Shown here in pieces: positions 43,760 through 53,611 of a DNA stretch of 64,000 nucleotides (positions within the stretch are counted from its first letter, which is position 1; each line of letters starts with the position of its first letter). Location: NCBI GenBank assembly GCA_017561665.1, contig JAFZBQ010000034.1, positions 37,509-101,508 of the forward strand, written 5' to 3'. The stretch comes from Bacteroidales bacterium (GTDB taxonomy: Bacteria; Bacteroidota; Bacteroidia; Bacteroidales; UBA932). The translations under genes and the position numbers were made by a program. The notes beneath the pieces were generated by a model that had not been told where the DNA came from, did no database searches, and saw only the letters and a program-made list of their open reading frames with translations.

Positions 43760-45373
43760 TTACAGTTTACCGGCAAAGAAATCGTTGCCTTTGTCATCTA
43801 CCAATATGAATGCGGGGAAATCCTCCACGCGGATCTTCCAGATGGCCTCCATTCCCAGTTCGGGATATTCCACGCACTCGATGCTCTTGATATTGTTCAT
43901 ACTGAGCACCGCTGCGGGGCCGCCGATGCTGCCCAGATAGAAGCCGCCGTGTTTCTTGCAGGCGTCGGTTACGACCTTGGTGCGGTTGCCCTTGGCAATC
44001 ATCACCATAGATCCGCCGTGATCCTGGAACTCGTCTACGTACGGGTCCATACGGTTGGCCGTAGTGGGGCCCATAGAGCCGCAAGGCATCCCTTTCGGGG
44101 TCTTGGCGGGGCCGGCGTAGAGAATCGGATGGTCCTTGAAGTACGCGGGCAGGTCTTCGCCGGCGTCCAGGCGGGCTTTCAGTTTGGCGTGGGCAATGTC
44201 GCGGGCCACTATTATGGTACCGTTCAGACTGACGCGGGTCGCTACGGGATATTTGCTCAAGGTGGCGCAGATATCCTTCATAGGCTGATTCAGGTCGATC
44301 TTGACTGCGTTGCCTTCGCCGGCGCCCCGCAATTCCTCCGGAATCAGTTCGTAGGGCTTGTCGTCCATCTTCTCAATCCATACGCCGTCGGCGTTTATCT
44401 TTGCCTTGATGTTGCGGTCGGCACTGCAGCTTACGCCAAGGCCGATGGGGCAGCTGGCGCCGTGGCGCGGCAGGCGGATGACACGGATGTCGTGGGCGAA
44501 TGCAACGCCGCCGAACTGTGCGCCGAGACCTATCTTACGAGCCTCTTCCAGCAGCTGTTTCTCCAATTCCACGTCGCGGAAAGCGCGGCCGGAAGCGTCG
44601 CCGGTGGTGGGCAGGCTGTCATAATAATGGGTCGAAGCCAGTTTCACGGTGAGCAGGTTCTTCTCTGCCGATGTGCCGCCGATTACGAATGCGATATGGT
44701 ACGGCGGGCAGGCTGCGGTGCCCAGGGTGCGCATCTTCTCCGTTAGGAAAGGCACCAGCGTGCCGGGGTTCTGGATACGGGCCTTGGTCTCCTGATAGAG
44801 ATAGGTCTTGTTGGCGCTGCCGCCGCCCTTGACCACGCAGAGGAAGCGGTATTCCATACCCTCGCAGGCCTCTATATCTATCTGTGCGGGGAGGTTGCAT
44901 TTGGTGTTGACCTCGTCGTACATGTTCAGCGGGGCGTTCTGGCTGTAGCGCAGGTTTTCTTCGGTATATGTTTTATAGACGCCGGCCGAAAGGGCCTCCT
45001 CGTCGCAGAAGCCGGTCCAGACCTGCTGGCCCTTCTCGCCGTGGATGATGGCGGTGCCGGTGTCCTGGCAGAAAGGGAGCTGGCCCTTGCAGGCCACCTC
45101 GGCGTTGCGCAGCATTGTCAGAGCCACATACTTGTCGTTTTCACTCGCCTCGGGGTCGTTCAGGATGGCTGCGACCTGGAGGTTGTGGCTGCGGCGCAGC
45201 AGAAAATTGACGTCGCGGAAGGCGGCGTGAGACAGGGCCGTTAGGGCTTCGGGAGCCACCTTAAGCATTTTGTGACCCTCGAATTCAGATACGCTGACAC
45301 CCTCTTTGGTCAGGCAATAGTACTCGGTCGTGTCGGGACCGAGCTGAAACATTGGTGCGAAAAAATAATCCAT
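43760..45373 (-). CDS. Fumarate hydratase, class I ([4Fe-4S])
   Basis: 537 residues from the ATG giving [12 protein letters not shown]; 18 more in-frame codons upstream have no family character. Both halves of class I fumarase are present in one chain: CQDTGT with the first cluster Cys, [16 protein letters not shown], and the C-terminal beta domain with [12 protein letters not shown]. Oxygen-sensitive fumarate/malate interconversion, in keeping with an anaerobe. First gene of the leftward series fumarase, ABC exporter, split nucleotidase. Confidence 0.93.
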   Translation of the reverse strand: MDYFFAPMFQLGPDTTEYYCLTKEGVSVSEFEGHKMLKVAPEALTALSHAAFRDVNFLLRRSHNLQVAAILNDPEASENDKYVALTMLRNAEVACKGQLPFCQDTGTAIIHGEKGQQVWTGFCDEEALSAGVYKTYTEENLRYSQNAPLNMYDEVNTKCNLPAQIDIEACEGMEYRFLCVVKGGGSANKTYLYQETKARIQNPGTLVPFLTEKMRTLGTAACPPYHIAFVIGGTSAEKNLLTVKLASTHYYDSLPTTGDASGRAFRDVELEKQLLEEARKIGLGAQFGGVAFAHDIRVIRLPRHGASCPIGLGVSCSADRNIKAKINADGVWIEKMDDKPYELIPEELRGAGEGNAVKIDLNQPMKDICATLSKYPVATRVSLNGTIIVARDIAHAKLKARLDAGEDLPAYFKDHPILYAGPAKTPKGMPCGSMGPTTANRMDPYVDEFQDHGGSMVMIAKGNRTKVVTDACKKHGGFYLGSIGGPAAVLSMNNIKSIECVEYPELGMEAIWKIRVEDFPAFILVDDKGNDFFAGKL

Positions 45374-45457
45374 ATCACGTTTTTTAGTTATTACCGTATT
45401 TTCACTTTCGGTGGCAACCCACCGCACATTTTTTCATAACGTAACCCCCTTCCTAAA

Positions 45458-45500
45458 TCCCTCCCCCCGGGGGAGGGACTTACCCAACGCCCTATCGGGC
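45458..45500. repeat. GC palindromes between prfB and fumarase
   Basis: TCCCTCCCC (45458-45466) pairs with GGGGAGGGA (45470-45478), and a second hairpin GCCC-TATC-GGGC lies at 45489-45500, directly beside the prfB stop. On the minus strand this could terminate prfB transcripts, though no T run follows. The first palindrome resembles a common dispersed repeat type, but no other copy is seen here. Confidence 0.45.
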
Positions 45501-45501
45501 T

Positions 45502-46591
45502 TTAATCATTACGACCGGTACCATTCTGCATGAGGTACAACTTCATAAATTCATTTAAGTCCCCGTCCAGGACGCCGGTGGTGTCGCTGGTTTCGTGGCC
45601 GGTGCGCAGATCCTTCACCAGCCGGAACGGCTGCAGGGTGTAGTTGCGGATCTGGCTGCCCCACTCTATACGCTTTTTCTGCCCCTCAAGCTCCGCCTGC
45701 TTCTCGCGGCGCTTCTGCAGCTCCAGATCGTAAAGGTGGCTCTTGAGGATTCGCAACGCGTTCTGGCGGTTGTCCAGCTGGGATCGGGTTTCTGTGTTTT
45801 CTACCACGATGCCGGTGGGAATATGCTTCACGCGGACGCCCGTCTCCACCTTATTGACGTTCTGGCCGCCCGCGCCGCTGCTGCGGTAGGTGTCCCACTC
45901 CAGGTCGGCGGGGTTTATTTCTATTTCTATGGTATCATCTACCAGAGGATACACGAATACCGATGAGAATGATGTCTGGCGCTTGCCCTGTGCGTTGAAG
46001 GGGGACATCCGCACCAGGCGGTGCACCCCGCTTTCGCCTTTGAGATAGCCGTAGGCGTAGTCGCCCTCTATCTCAAGGGTCACGCTCTTGACGCCCGCCT
46101 CCTCGCCTTCCAGCACGTCGGCCACGGAAACCTTGTAGCCGTTGCGTTCTGCCCAACGGGTGTACATACGCATCAGCATCGCGCTCCAGTCGCAGGATTC
46201 GGTACCGCCGGCGCCCGAATTAATTTTTAGGATGGCGCCCAGGTTGTCGCCTTCGGCAGAGAGCATGTTGCGCATCTCCAGCGCCTCCACGCTGGCCACA
46301 AGGTCGGCGTAGGCTGCATCGGCATCGGCGGCCGCATCTTCGCCGAACTCCATCAGCACGCCCAGGTCGGCGAGCTTGCTTTCTGCGGCGGCATAGCCGT
46401 CGGTCCAGTATTTTATACCGGATATCTTTTTAAGTGTTTTCTCGGCTTCCTTGGGATCGTCCCAGAAGCCCGCCTCCAGAGTGGTGGCGTGCAAGGTTTC
46501 TACCTGAGCTAGCTTGGCAGGTATGTCAAAGATACCTCCCCAACGTCTTCAACCGCTGTGCAATTTTATTAACCTCGTCTGACGTTATCAT
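45502..46591 (-). CDS. prfB: Peptide chain release factor 2, with programmed +1 frameshift
   Basis: The frame starts at the ATG at 46591 (MITSDEVNKIAQRLKTLGRYL), reaches TGA at 46528-46526 after 21 codons, and continues in the +1 frame from GAC at 46527 (DIPAKLAQVE onward) for 341 codons to 45502, giving about 362 residues. RF2 hallmarks are SPF in RMSPFNAQG, and GGQ in SSGAGGQNVNK. Recognises UGA and UAA. The start overlaps the recX end by 23 bases. Confidence 0.95.
46525..46541 (-). promoter_or_regulatory. Programmed +1 frameshift site of prfB
   Basis: The minus strand reads GGGGAGG-TAT-CTT-TGA-C: an internal Shine-Dalgarno-like GGGAGG three bases before the slippery CTT, then in-frame TGA followed by C. 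This matches the classical RF2 autoregulatory site: low RF2 makes TGA reading slow and favours slippage into the full frame. Confidence 0.92.
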
Positions 46592-47027
46592 AAAATGCCT
46601 TTATTTGATTATAATCGTATCCGCGGCCCTGGCCGAAGCGGACAAGCTTTACAAATTTTTCCTGTTCAGCGCCCTTTATCGTGCGCCATTTGGCAGAGAG
46701 CACGCTGTTCATCTTTGCTTCTGCCTTGCCGGCGTCTATCTGCTCCAGCGCACCGTCTATTATCTCTGCCGGTATTCCCTTGGCCGACAGGGCGTAACGT
46801 ATCTTTTTCAGGCCCCAGCCCGCCAGGGCGCTCTTGTCCCGGGCAAAGAAAGCCGCGTAACGGTTTTCGTCTATATATTTATCCTCGCAAAGTTGCGAAA
46901 TAATAGCTTGCGTGTCAATAGCGTCGTCGCCCTTGAGCCGCTCTATTTTGGCGGCGATGTCCTTCTTGCAGTATTCGCGCATACTGCAGATCCGGGTCAG
47001 GTGAGAGAGCAACTTTGCCTTGTCCAT
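46569..47027 (-). CDS. recX: RecA regulator RecX
   Basis: 152 residues of mostly helical three-repeat RecX fold: MREYCKKDIAAKI, YIDENRYAAFFARDKSALAGWG with the typical RYA-F--D--(W)G signature, and IRYALSAKGI. Binds RecA filaments and limits their activity. It is not next to recA (51192) here but lies in the leftward rlmN operon; its end overlaps prfB. Confidence 0.88.
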   Translation of the reverse strand: MDKAKLLSHLTRICSMREYCKKDIAAKIERLKGDDAIDTQAIISQLCEDKYIDENRYAAFFARDKSALAGWGLKKIRYALSAKGIPAEIIDGALEQIDAGKAEAKMNSVLSAKWRTIKGAEQEKFVKLVRFGQGRGYDYNQIKAFYDNVRRG

Positions 47028-47031
47028 ATCC

Positions 47032-49377
47032 TTAGAACCAGAATCCCAGACTCAAATACACTCCCGCCGACCGGGAGATGCTGTTCCAGAGCAGATCCAC
47101 CTCCAGCGGCCCCGCGATAAAATCGAAGGCGTAGCCCGCCCTCACGCCGTATATGCCCCCTCGCTGGACAAAGCTCTCCAGGCTATGGCCGTCACGGACG
47201 TAGTTGCCCGCCAGCAACAGGTAGTGGCTCTTGTATAGATTGTAGCGCAGATCGAGGCCCGCCACCGCCAGCAGCGGCTCGGCGGCCGTCACTCCCAGAG
47301 TACCGTAGAAAGGCAGTTGCTGCTCGCAATAGCGCCCCGCCTCGGTGCCTCCGAAGCAGTTCATCATCGCCACCGGCATGTTATTACCCAGTAGCGCACG
47401 GGCATTGACAAACGGCACCACCGCCAGCCTGCTGCCGGGAGAAACGACCCACTTGAAAGAGAGGCTCGCATCCAGGAAAGGAGTCGTCTCCTGGCTGTGG
47501 TCAAAATCGGTCAGGTAGGAGATCTGCGAGTCGAACTTTATGCCTTTGGTGGGGAACCAGGCATTGTCCAGATTGTCCATCCCGAACTTGACAAACGGCC
47601 CGAAGAATGCGAAACGGCTCTCGTCGGCGCTGTAGAATTCAGGCACCTGGGGCGCATCCAGCGCAGTCCGGTAGTAATACAGGTCGGTCATCAAGCCACC
47701 CTCTATGCTCAACCTGCGCAGATGCCCGGAAGAAAGGGTAAACTTGAAACTGTTCTGGAGATAGTCGATGACATTGTAGCGGGCGCGGTCGTCGGTGCGC
47801 AGCTGCAGGGCGCTGTGGCGGAGATTGTAGGCGGCATCGAACCGGGTGATATTGCGCCCCATGTAAGAATAACCGACACCGAACTGATACAGATTGGCGA
47901 ACCTGCCGTAAATATTGAACCGGCTGCCGTAAAGGCTGTTGTAGTTGAATCCCAGATCCAGCAGTATGGAAGATATTTCCTCCGTATCAAAGCGCAGCCC
48001 GACCCCCAGCCGGTGGTTGCGGGCGGGCACCATGGTCATTATCAGATTGAACGGAGAATGCTCCCCGTCCAGCGTATAGACCACCGAATTGTATGCCTTG
48101 GTGGCGTAGAGTTCATTTACAGTGCTCTCTATGTCATCTATTGATATCGGGGTGTCGGTCTTCAGGCGGAAGTCGCGGCGCAGGAAGGCCTCATCCTTTT
48201 CACTGAGGCCCACGAATTTAATGGACGACAGCATTATGGTGTCGCTGAGTTTGCTCGCCTTCACCGTGGGACGCGGCGCCGGCATCGGCCCGTAGAACGT
48301 CTCGTCGTGCTCCCGGACCTTGTCGTCCAGCATCTTCTTGAGTTCCACCAGCTTGGGTGCCGCCTCTCGGGCCGCAAGCTCGCCGTTTGTAATCAGTTCC
48401 CGCAGGCTCTCGTTGTCAAAGCTCATCGTGCCGTATTTGCCAATCGAGGGCTGGATAAAAATGTCGGTGGCGGCAATCGCCTCCTCTACTTTGGATGTTG
48501 TGGTGATGGTTATCACCTTTGACAACATTCCGCCCAGCGAATTCAGGTTGATATCGTCGGGGTCGCTGGGAGTCTTTACTCCGATTACTATGTCGGCACC
48601 CATGGCGCGGGCAACATCCACCGGGAAGTTGTTGCGCAAACCGCCGTCCACCAGCACCATATCGTTGGTCTTGACGGGCGGGAACACCCCAGGAATGGCC
48701 ATGGATGCACGCAGGGCTATGGGGAGAATGCCGCTGTCAAAGACGACCTCCTTGCCGGAGACCAGGTCGGTGGCCACGCAGGCAAACGGTATCGGAAATT
48801 TGGTAAAATCGGACTCGCTGTGATAGCCGATGGTGCAGTCGGAAAGCAGGCTGTAGATCTTCTGGCCAGCCATCAGGCCCATCGGTAACCCGGCGCTGGA
48901 AGAACCTTCCGGTGCAAGATTGAACAAATCGACAATGGTCGGCTCGTGACCCTCCGATGTCTGGAGTGAATCTTCTGCAGACATCTTGGCCACGCCGCTT
49001 GCCAGTGCAGAACTCCAGTCTAAGCCGAAAGGTATCTGAATCAAGAATTTGGCTTCGTCGGCCTTCTGGTCGTAGCTGACCTCCTCGCGCCGCACCTGGC
49101 CGGAAATCACGTAGTCCCAGTCCTGCGATGTTACCAGCGAATCCAGCTCGGCTGCGGAGTGACCCACAGCATACAGGCCGCCGATAAGGGCGCCCATGCT
49201 GGTGCCGGTAATGATGTCGATGGGGATTTCGTACTCCTCCAGAACCTTGAGCACACCCACGTGTGCGGCACCCTTGGCACCGCCGCCGCTGAGCACCACA
49301 GCCACCTTGGGCCGCTGCGCCATTGCAGGGGTGAGAGTCAATGCAAGTGCCGTCAGTATGATAAAGAATCGCTTCAT
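47032..49377 (-). CDS. Patatin-like phospholipase with C-terminal outer-membrane barrel
   Basis: 781 residues. Signal peptide ending AMA-QR (residue 20). Patatin domain (about 24-330) with oxyanion loop GGGAKG (31-36), nucleophile Ser60 in GTSMG, and catalytic Asp in LVDGGLRNN. One POTRA-like unit (about 380-450) then a BamA/surface-antigen-type beta barrel (about 460-781, ending in aromatic FWF). The plan resembles PlpD-type secreted lipases, with the passenger and translocator in one chain. Operon with rlmN upstream (2 bases) and recX downstream (4 bases). Confidence 0.9.
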   Translation of the reverse strand: MKRFFIILTALALTLTPAMAQRPKVAVVLSGGGAKGAAHVGVLKVLEEYEIPIDIITGTSMGALIGGLYAVGHSAAELDSLVTSQDWDYVISGQVRREEVSYDQKADEAKFLIQIPFGLDWSSALASGVAKMSAEDSLQTSEGHEPTIVDLFNLAPEGSSSAGLPMGLMAGQKIYSLLSDCTIGYHSESDFTKFPIPFACVATDLVSGKEVVFDSGILPIALRASMAIPGVFPPVKTNDMVLVDGGLRNNFPVDVARAMGADIVIGVKTPSDPDDINLNSLGGMLSKVITITTTSKVEEAIAATDIFIQPSIGKYGTMSFDNESLRELITNGELAAREAAPKLVELKKMLDDKVREHDETFYGPMPAPRPTVKASKLSDTIMLSSIKFVGLSEKDEAFLRRDFRLKTDTPISIDDIESTVNELYATKAYNSVVYTLDGEHSPFNLIMTMVPARNHRLGVGLRFDTEEISSILLDLGFNYNSLYGSRFNIYGRFANLYQFGVGYSYMGRNITRFDAAYNLRHSALQLRTDDRARYNVIDYLQNSFKFTLSSGHLRRLSIEGGLMTDLYYYRTALDAPQVPEFYSADESRFAFFGPFVKFGMDNLDNAWFPTKGIKFDSQISYLTDFDHSQETTPFLDASLSFKWVVSPGSRLAVVPFVNARALLGNNMPVAMMNCFGGTEAGRYCEQQLPFYGTLGVTAAEPLLAVAGLDLRYNLYKSHYLLLAGNYVRDGHSLESFVQRGGIYGVRAGYAFDFIAGPLEVDLLWNSISRSAGVYLSLGFWF

Positions 49378-49379
49378 AA

Positions 49380-50402
49380 TCAGTTCTTTGAGTTTTTGCC
49401 TGCCAGAAGGCCGCAGGCCGCCATGATGTCCTCGCCGCGGGAGGCGCGGATGGTAGTGTTGACCCCCGCCGCCATCAACCTAGCCTGGAAGGCCTCAATC
49501 ATCTTGTCGGTGCCGCTGGCCAGCGGGCTGTCGGGAATCTTGTGGAAGCGGATCAGGTTCACGCGGCACTCCAGGCCCGAAAGGAGCCTGGCCAGGGCGT
49601 CGGCGTGGCACTTGGTATCGTTGACCCCGGCGAACATGATATATTCGAAAGTGACCCGCCTCTGGCCTGTGAAATCGTACTGCCTGACCAGCTTCAGAAC
49701 CTCTTCCAGGGGATATTTGTTCTCTACCGGCATCAGCGCCAGCCGCTCTTCGTGGAAGGGGTTGTGCAGGCTCACCGCCAGGTGGCAGCTTGTAGTGTCC
49801 AGAAACTCCTTCATAGTGGCCAGGTCACCTATGGTAGAGAGCGTGATGCGCTTCGGGCTCCAGGCGAAACCCCAGTCGGCGGTGAGAATCTCTATCGCCT
49901 TGCGGACATTGTCCCAGTTGTCCAGCGGCTCGCCCATCCCCATAAACACGGCGTTGGTAAGCTCGGCCGCCTCGTCCACATCCATAAACTGGGCTATTAT
50001 TTCGCGGGCCGTGAGGTTGCCGTGGAAGCCCTGACGGCCGGTCATGCAGAACTTGCAGCCCATCTTGCACCCCGCCTGCGAAGAGACGCAAAGTGTGGCA
50101 CGGTCGCGGTCGGGAATCATCACCGATTCTATATACTGGCCGGGAGAAACCGCCTCGAAGGCGTACTTGCGGGTGCCGTCCTTGCTGGTCAGGACCTCTG
50201 CCGGGGAAATATGCCCCACTTCGTATTCAGAGGACAGCCTGGCGCGGTTTTCCTTGGAGAGGTTGGTCATCTCATCTATGCTCCTGACCCCCTTTTTATA
50301 GAGCCAGTCGGCAAGCTGTTTGGCCACAAAACGCTTGAAGCCGGCGGCGGTGCAAACCCCCTCCAGTTCGGCCAGCGTCATACCCAAAAGAAATTGCGCC
50401 AT
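49380..50402 (-). CDS. rlmN: Dual-specificity 23S rRNA/tRNA adenine C2-methyltransferase
   Basis: 340 residues. Radical-SAM motif CKMGCKFC with Cys112, Cys116 and Cys119, and the methyl-carrying Cys330 in AACGLL. Other family blocks are MGMGEPLDNWDNV and SLHNPFHEERLALMPVE. Methylates A2503 of 23S rRNA and A37 of some tRNAs. First gene of a leftward operon (rlmN, patatin, recX, prfB). Confidence 0.96.
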   Translation of the reverse strand: MAQFLLGMTLAELEGVCTAAGFKRFVAKQLADWLYKKGVRSIDEMTNLSKENRARLSSEYEVGHISPAEVLTSKDGTRKYAFEAVSPGQYIESVMIPDRDRATLCVSSQAGCKMGCKFCMTGRQGFHGNLTAREIIAQFMDVDEAAELTNAVFMGMGEPLDNWDNVRKAIEILTADWGFAWSPKRITLSTIGDLATMKEFLDTTSCHLAVSLHNPFHEERLALMPVENKYPLEEVLKLVRQYDFTGQRRVTFEYIMFAGVNDTKCHADALARLLSGLECRVNLIRFHKIPDSPLASGTDKMIEAFQARLMAAGVNTTIRASRGEDIMAACGLLAGKNSKN

Positions 50403-50419
50403 TTTCGAATTATTTTAGG

Positions 50420-50427
50420 CAAAAATA
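50420..50427 (-). promoter_or_regulatory. -7 promoter box of the rlmN operon
   Basis: TATTTTTG on the minus strand fits TAnnTTTG, 17 bases before the rlmN ATG. Confidence 0.5.
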
Positions 50428-50440
50428 CTAAGAAATTGAT

Positions 50441-50448
50441 TAAGTTTG
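50441..50448 (+). promoter_or_regulatory. -7 promoter box of the LOG-family gene
   Basis: TAAGTTTG fits TAnnTTTG and lies only 5 bases before the ATG at 50454, so the message may be leaderless. Confidence 0.5.
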
Positions 50449-50453
50449 CACCT

Positions 50454-51161
50454 ATGACACACGAAGAAGAAATTATCCGCAACAGTTTCCGCCGCAAGTG
50501 GTGGAACGACGTAAAGACCAACAACAGCTGGTCGGTTTTCAAAGTAATGTCGGAGTTCGTACAGAGCTACGAAAAACTGATGGAGGTGGGCCCGTGCGTG
50601 GCCATTTTCGGCAGCGCCCGCACCGCTCCGGAAGATAAATACTACAAGGCAGCCGTAGAAATTGCCGACAAACTCAGCAAGAAAGGTTTCGGCATCATCA
50701 CCGGCGGCGGCCCCGGCATCATGGAGGCCGGCAACAAGGGGGCCAAGCAGGGCGGCGGAGCATCCGTCGGCCTCAACCTCAACCTGCCTTTCGAGCAGAG
50801 CGCCAACCCTTATATCGATGCCGACAAGCTGATCTCCTACGACTATTTCTTTGTCCGCAAAACCATCTTCATGAAATACGCGCAGGGCTATATCGCAATG
50901 CCCGGCGGCTTCGGCACCCTGGACGAACTCAGCGAGGCGCTCACCCTGATCCAGACCAACAAACTGGTCTCCTTCCCCGTAATTCTCTACGGCAAGGATT
51001 ATTGGAAGGGCCTTCTGGACTGGTTCAAGGACACCCTGCTGCCCCACGGCATGATAAGCCCCGGCGACTTTGACATCTACCAGGTGGTGGACACCGTGGA
51101 CGAGGCGGTAGAAATAATTGAGACATTCTACAACAAATACGCACCCAAACCTAACTTCTAA
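50454..51161 (+). CDS. LOG-family protein (cytokinin riboside monophosphate phosphoribohydrolase-like)
   Basis: 235 residues from the ATG giving MTHEEEIIRNSFRRKW; the long open frame upstream is only the antisense of rlmN. Family motifs are GGGPGIMEAGNKGA and PGGFGTLDE. Members hydrolyse nucleoside monophosphates to base and ribose 5-phosphate; older annotations as lysine decarboxylase are not supported. Followed by recA after 30 bases. Confidence 0.9.
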   Translation: MTHEEEIIRNSFRRKWWNDVKTNNSWSVFKVMSEFVQSYEKLMEVGPCVAIFGSARTAPEDKYYKAAVEIADKLSKKGFGIITGGGPGIMEAGNKGAKQGGGASVGLNLNLPFEQSANPYIDADKLISYDYFFVRKTIFMKYAQGYIAMPGGFGTLDELSEALTLIQTNKLVSFPVILYGKDYWKGLLDWFKDTLLPHGMISPGDFDIYQVVDTVDEAVEIIETFYNKYAPKPNF

Positions 51162-51191
51162 TATATTTATTAACCTGAAACACAATCTATT

Positions 51192-52217
51192 ATGGCTAAA
51201 GAAGAGATGAATCAAGCCGTGTCAAACGAGGAGAAGATAAAAGCGTTGAAGGCGACCATTTCCAAAATTGAGAAGGATTATGGCAAAGGCTCAATTATGA
51301 CGTTGGGAGACCAGCCGGATAGCGCTGTTTCTGTAATTCCGTCGGGCTCGATCGCCCTTGACCACGCGCTGGGTATCGGAGGATATCCCCGCGGCCGCGT
51401 CATCGAGATTTTCGGTCCCGAATCCAGCGGTAAGACCACCCTTGCGATACACGCCATCGCAGAGGCTCAGAAGGCGGGCGGCATCGCCGCAATGATAGAC
51501 GCCGAGCACGCGTTTGACCGCAGTTATGCAAAGAACCTGGGAGTGAATGTCGACACCCTGCTCATTTCACAGCCCGACAACGGCGAGCAGGCGCTCGAAA
51601 TCGCCGACAACCTGATCCGCAGCGGCGCCATCGACATCATCGTCATCGACTCCGTTGCGGCCCTTACCCCCAAGGCGGAGATTGAGGGTGAGATGGGCGA
51701 CAACAAGGTCGGCCTGCAGGCAAGGCTCATGAGCCAGGCGCTGCGCAAGCTCACCGCCAACATTTCAAAGACCAATACCTGCTGCATCTTCATCAACCAG
51801 CTGCGCGAGAAGATCGGCATTATGTTCGGCAATCCCGAAACCACCACCGGCGGCAATGCCCTCAAATTCTACGCGTCCGTGCGCATCGACGTGCGCAAGG
51901 TCACCCAGATCAAGGACGGCGACGAGGCCACCGGCAACCGCACCCGCGCCAAGGTCGTCAAGAACAAGATGGCGCCGCCTTTCCGCAAGGCAGAGTTCGA
52001 CATCGTATTCGGCGAGGGCATCTGCAAGGTCGGAGAAATCGTGGACCTGGCCGTGGACTATGACATCGTGCACAAGAGCGGTTCGTGGTTCAGCTACGGC
52101 GAGAGCAAGATCGGACAGGGTCGCGACGCCGTGCTGCAGGTTCTGCGCGACAACCCCGAACTCAGCGACGAGATAGAGGCCAAAGTGCGCGAGGCACTGG
52201 CCGCAGTGAGAGATTAA
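51192..52217 (+). CDS. recA: Recombinase RecA
   Basis: 341 residues. Walker [10 protein letters not shown], Walker [11 protein letters not shown], loop L1/L2 regions with EGEMGD and [18 protein letters not shown]. Strand exchange and SOS co-protease activity. Start ATG chosen at MAKEEMNQ. No LexA-type box is obvious in the 30-base leader. Followed by trpS (16 bases), umuD and umuC on the same strand. Confidence 0.98.
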   Translation: MAKEEMNQAVSNEEKIKALKATISKIEKDYGKGSIMTLGDQPDSAVSVIPSGSIALDHALGIGGYPRGRVIEIFGPESSGKTTLAIHAIAEAQKAGGIAAMIDAEHAFDRSYAKNLGVNVDTLLISQPDNGEQALEIADNLIRSGAIDIIVIDSVAALTPKAEIEGEMGDNKVGLQARLMSQALRKLTANISKTNTCCIFINQLREKIGIMFGNPETTTGGNALKFYASVRIDVRKVTQIKDGDEATGNRTRAKVVKNKMAPPFRKAEFDIVFGEGICKVGEIVDLAVDYDIVHKSGSWFSYGESKIGQGRDAVLQVLRDNPELSDEIEAKVREALAAVRD

Positions 52218-52233
52218 CTTTTAAATCGAATCC

Positions 52234-53223
52234 ATGGACGTTGTACTTAGTGGAATACGCTCTACCGGTCACCTTCATCTGGGTAACTATTTTGGAGCGC
52301 TCAAGAATTTTGTAAAGATACAGGACACCCACAAGTGTTTCTTTTTCATAGCTGACTTGCACTCACTCACCACCCACCCGCATCCGGAAGATCTGCACGA
52401 GGGTGTCAAGACCATCCTGGCGGAATATCTGGCCTCCGGCCTCGACCCAGAAAAGTCGGCAATCTTTGTCCAGAGCGAGGTGCCCGAGGTGTGCGAGCTG
52501 TACGTACTGCTCAATATGCTGGCATACAAGGGCGAGATGGAACGCACCGCAAGCTTCAAGGATAAGGTGCGCCACAACCCCAACAACGTAAACACCGGCC
52601 TGCTCACCTACCCCGTGCTTATGGCTTCCGACATCCTGATCCACAGGGCAAAGTACGTTCCCGTGGGCAAGGACCAGGAGCAGCATCTGGAAATTGCCCG
52701 CCTGCTGGCGCGCCGCTTCAACAATATGTACGGCTGCGACGTCTTTCCCGAACCCGAGGCATTCAACTTTGGCAGCAATCTGGTAAAGGTGCCCGGCCTG
52801 GACGGCAACGGCAAGATGGGCAAGAGCGAGGGCAACGGCGTGTATCTTTGCGACGACGAGAAGACCATCACCAAGAAGGTGATGCGCGCCGTCACCGACA
52901 GCGGCCCCACAGAACCGAACAGCGCCAAGCCGGAGGTAATAGAGAACCTGTTTACCCTGCTCAAGCTTGTGAGTGAGCCAGAGACGGTACAGTTCTTCGA
53001 GGATAAGTGGAACGACTGCACGATCCGCTACGGAGACCTCAAGAAGCAGCTGGCGGCCGACATCTGCAAGGTGACCCTCCCCATCCGCGACCGGATAGAG
53101 AGCATCACTTCCGATGCCGCCTATCTGCGCAAGGTCACCGAGATGGGTCGCGAGAAAGCCCGTGCTTCGGCACAGGCCACACTTGCGCTGGCAAAAGAGG
53201 CGGTCGGTCTCAAGCGTTTCTAA
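52234..53223 (+). CDS. trpS: Tryptophanyl-tRNA synthetase
   Basis: 329 residues, normal for bacterial TrpRS. The class I HIGH motif is HLHLGN in STGHLHLGNYFGAL. The KMSKS loop reads KMGKS in GNGKMGKSEGN, one residue off the consensus. Rossmann fold with tRNA-binding helices to the C-terminus. Located between recA and umuDC and separated from umuD by 3 bases, so an essential gene may share transcripts with SOS genes. Confidence 0.95.
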   Translation: MDVVLSGIRSTGHLHLGNYFGALKNFVKIQDTHKCFFFIADLHSLTTHPHPEDLHEGVKTILAEYLASGLDPEKSAIFVQSEVPEVCELYVLLNMLAYKGEMERTASFKDKVRHNPNNVNTGLLTYPVLMASDILIHRAKYVPVGKDQEQHLEIARLLARRFNNMYGCDVFPEPEAFNFGSNLVKVPGLDGNGKMGKSEGNGVYLCDDEKTITKKVMRAVTDSGPTEPNSAKPEVIENLFTLLKLVSEPETVQFFEDKWNDCTIRYGDLKKQLAADICKVTLPIRDRIESITSDAAYLRKVTEMGREKARASAQATLALAKEAVGLKRF

Positions 53224-53226
53224 ACA

Positions 53227-53610
53227 ATGTCCAAAGAAGCTGAGCTCGCCGAGGTCCACGCGGGGTTTCCATCCCCCGCGGAGGATTTTATGGACGTGGC
53301 TCTGGACCTTAACAAAGAACTTGTCAAAAACCCCTCCTCCACCTTCTTTGCGAGGGTGAAAGGGGTTTCTATGATAGACGACGGCGTGGGCGACGGCGAC
53401 ATGCTCATAATTGACAAGAGTGCCGAGCCCTGGGACGGCTGCCTGGCAGTCTGCTATGTGGACGGCGAATTCACCCTCAAGCGGTACGTCAACAAGGGCG
53501 ATTACGCCCTGCTGATGCCCGCCAACAAGGCTTACAAGCCAATCCGCGTGGACGCCGACAACCAGTTTGCGGTTTGGGGCGTCGTCAAGTATCTCATCAA
53601 AAAGATGTAA
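53227..53610 (+). CDS. umuD: UmuD-like S24 peptidase (DNA polymerase V accessory subunit)
   Basis: 127 residues. Self-cleavage site Ala12-Gly13 in HAGFPSPAEDF, nucleophile Ser48 in KGVSMIDDG and general-base Lys85 in FTLKRY. Small size and context before umuC exclude LexA. RecA-stimulated cleavage would give the active UmuD' form. One base separates it from umuC. Confidence 0.92.
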   Translation: MSKEAELAEVHAGFPSPAEDFMDVALDLNKELVKNPSSTFFARVKGVSMIDDGVGDGDMLIIDKSAEPWDGCLAVCYVDGEFTLKRYVNKGDYALLMPANKAYKPIRVDADNQFAVWGVVKYLIKKM

Positions 53611-53611
53611 T

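Noticed and set aside
45374-45427. A longer N-terminus for fumarase starting at 45427
   Set aside because: The extra 18 residues do not resemble class I fumarases, which begin close to the chosen MDYFF start.
53567-53611. A start for umuC at 53567
   Set aside because: It would overlap umuD by 44 bases and precede the conserved MAFVGLCDCNNFF start of the polymerase.
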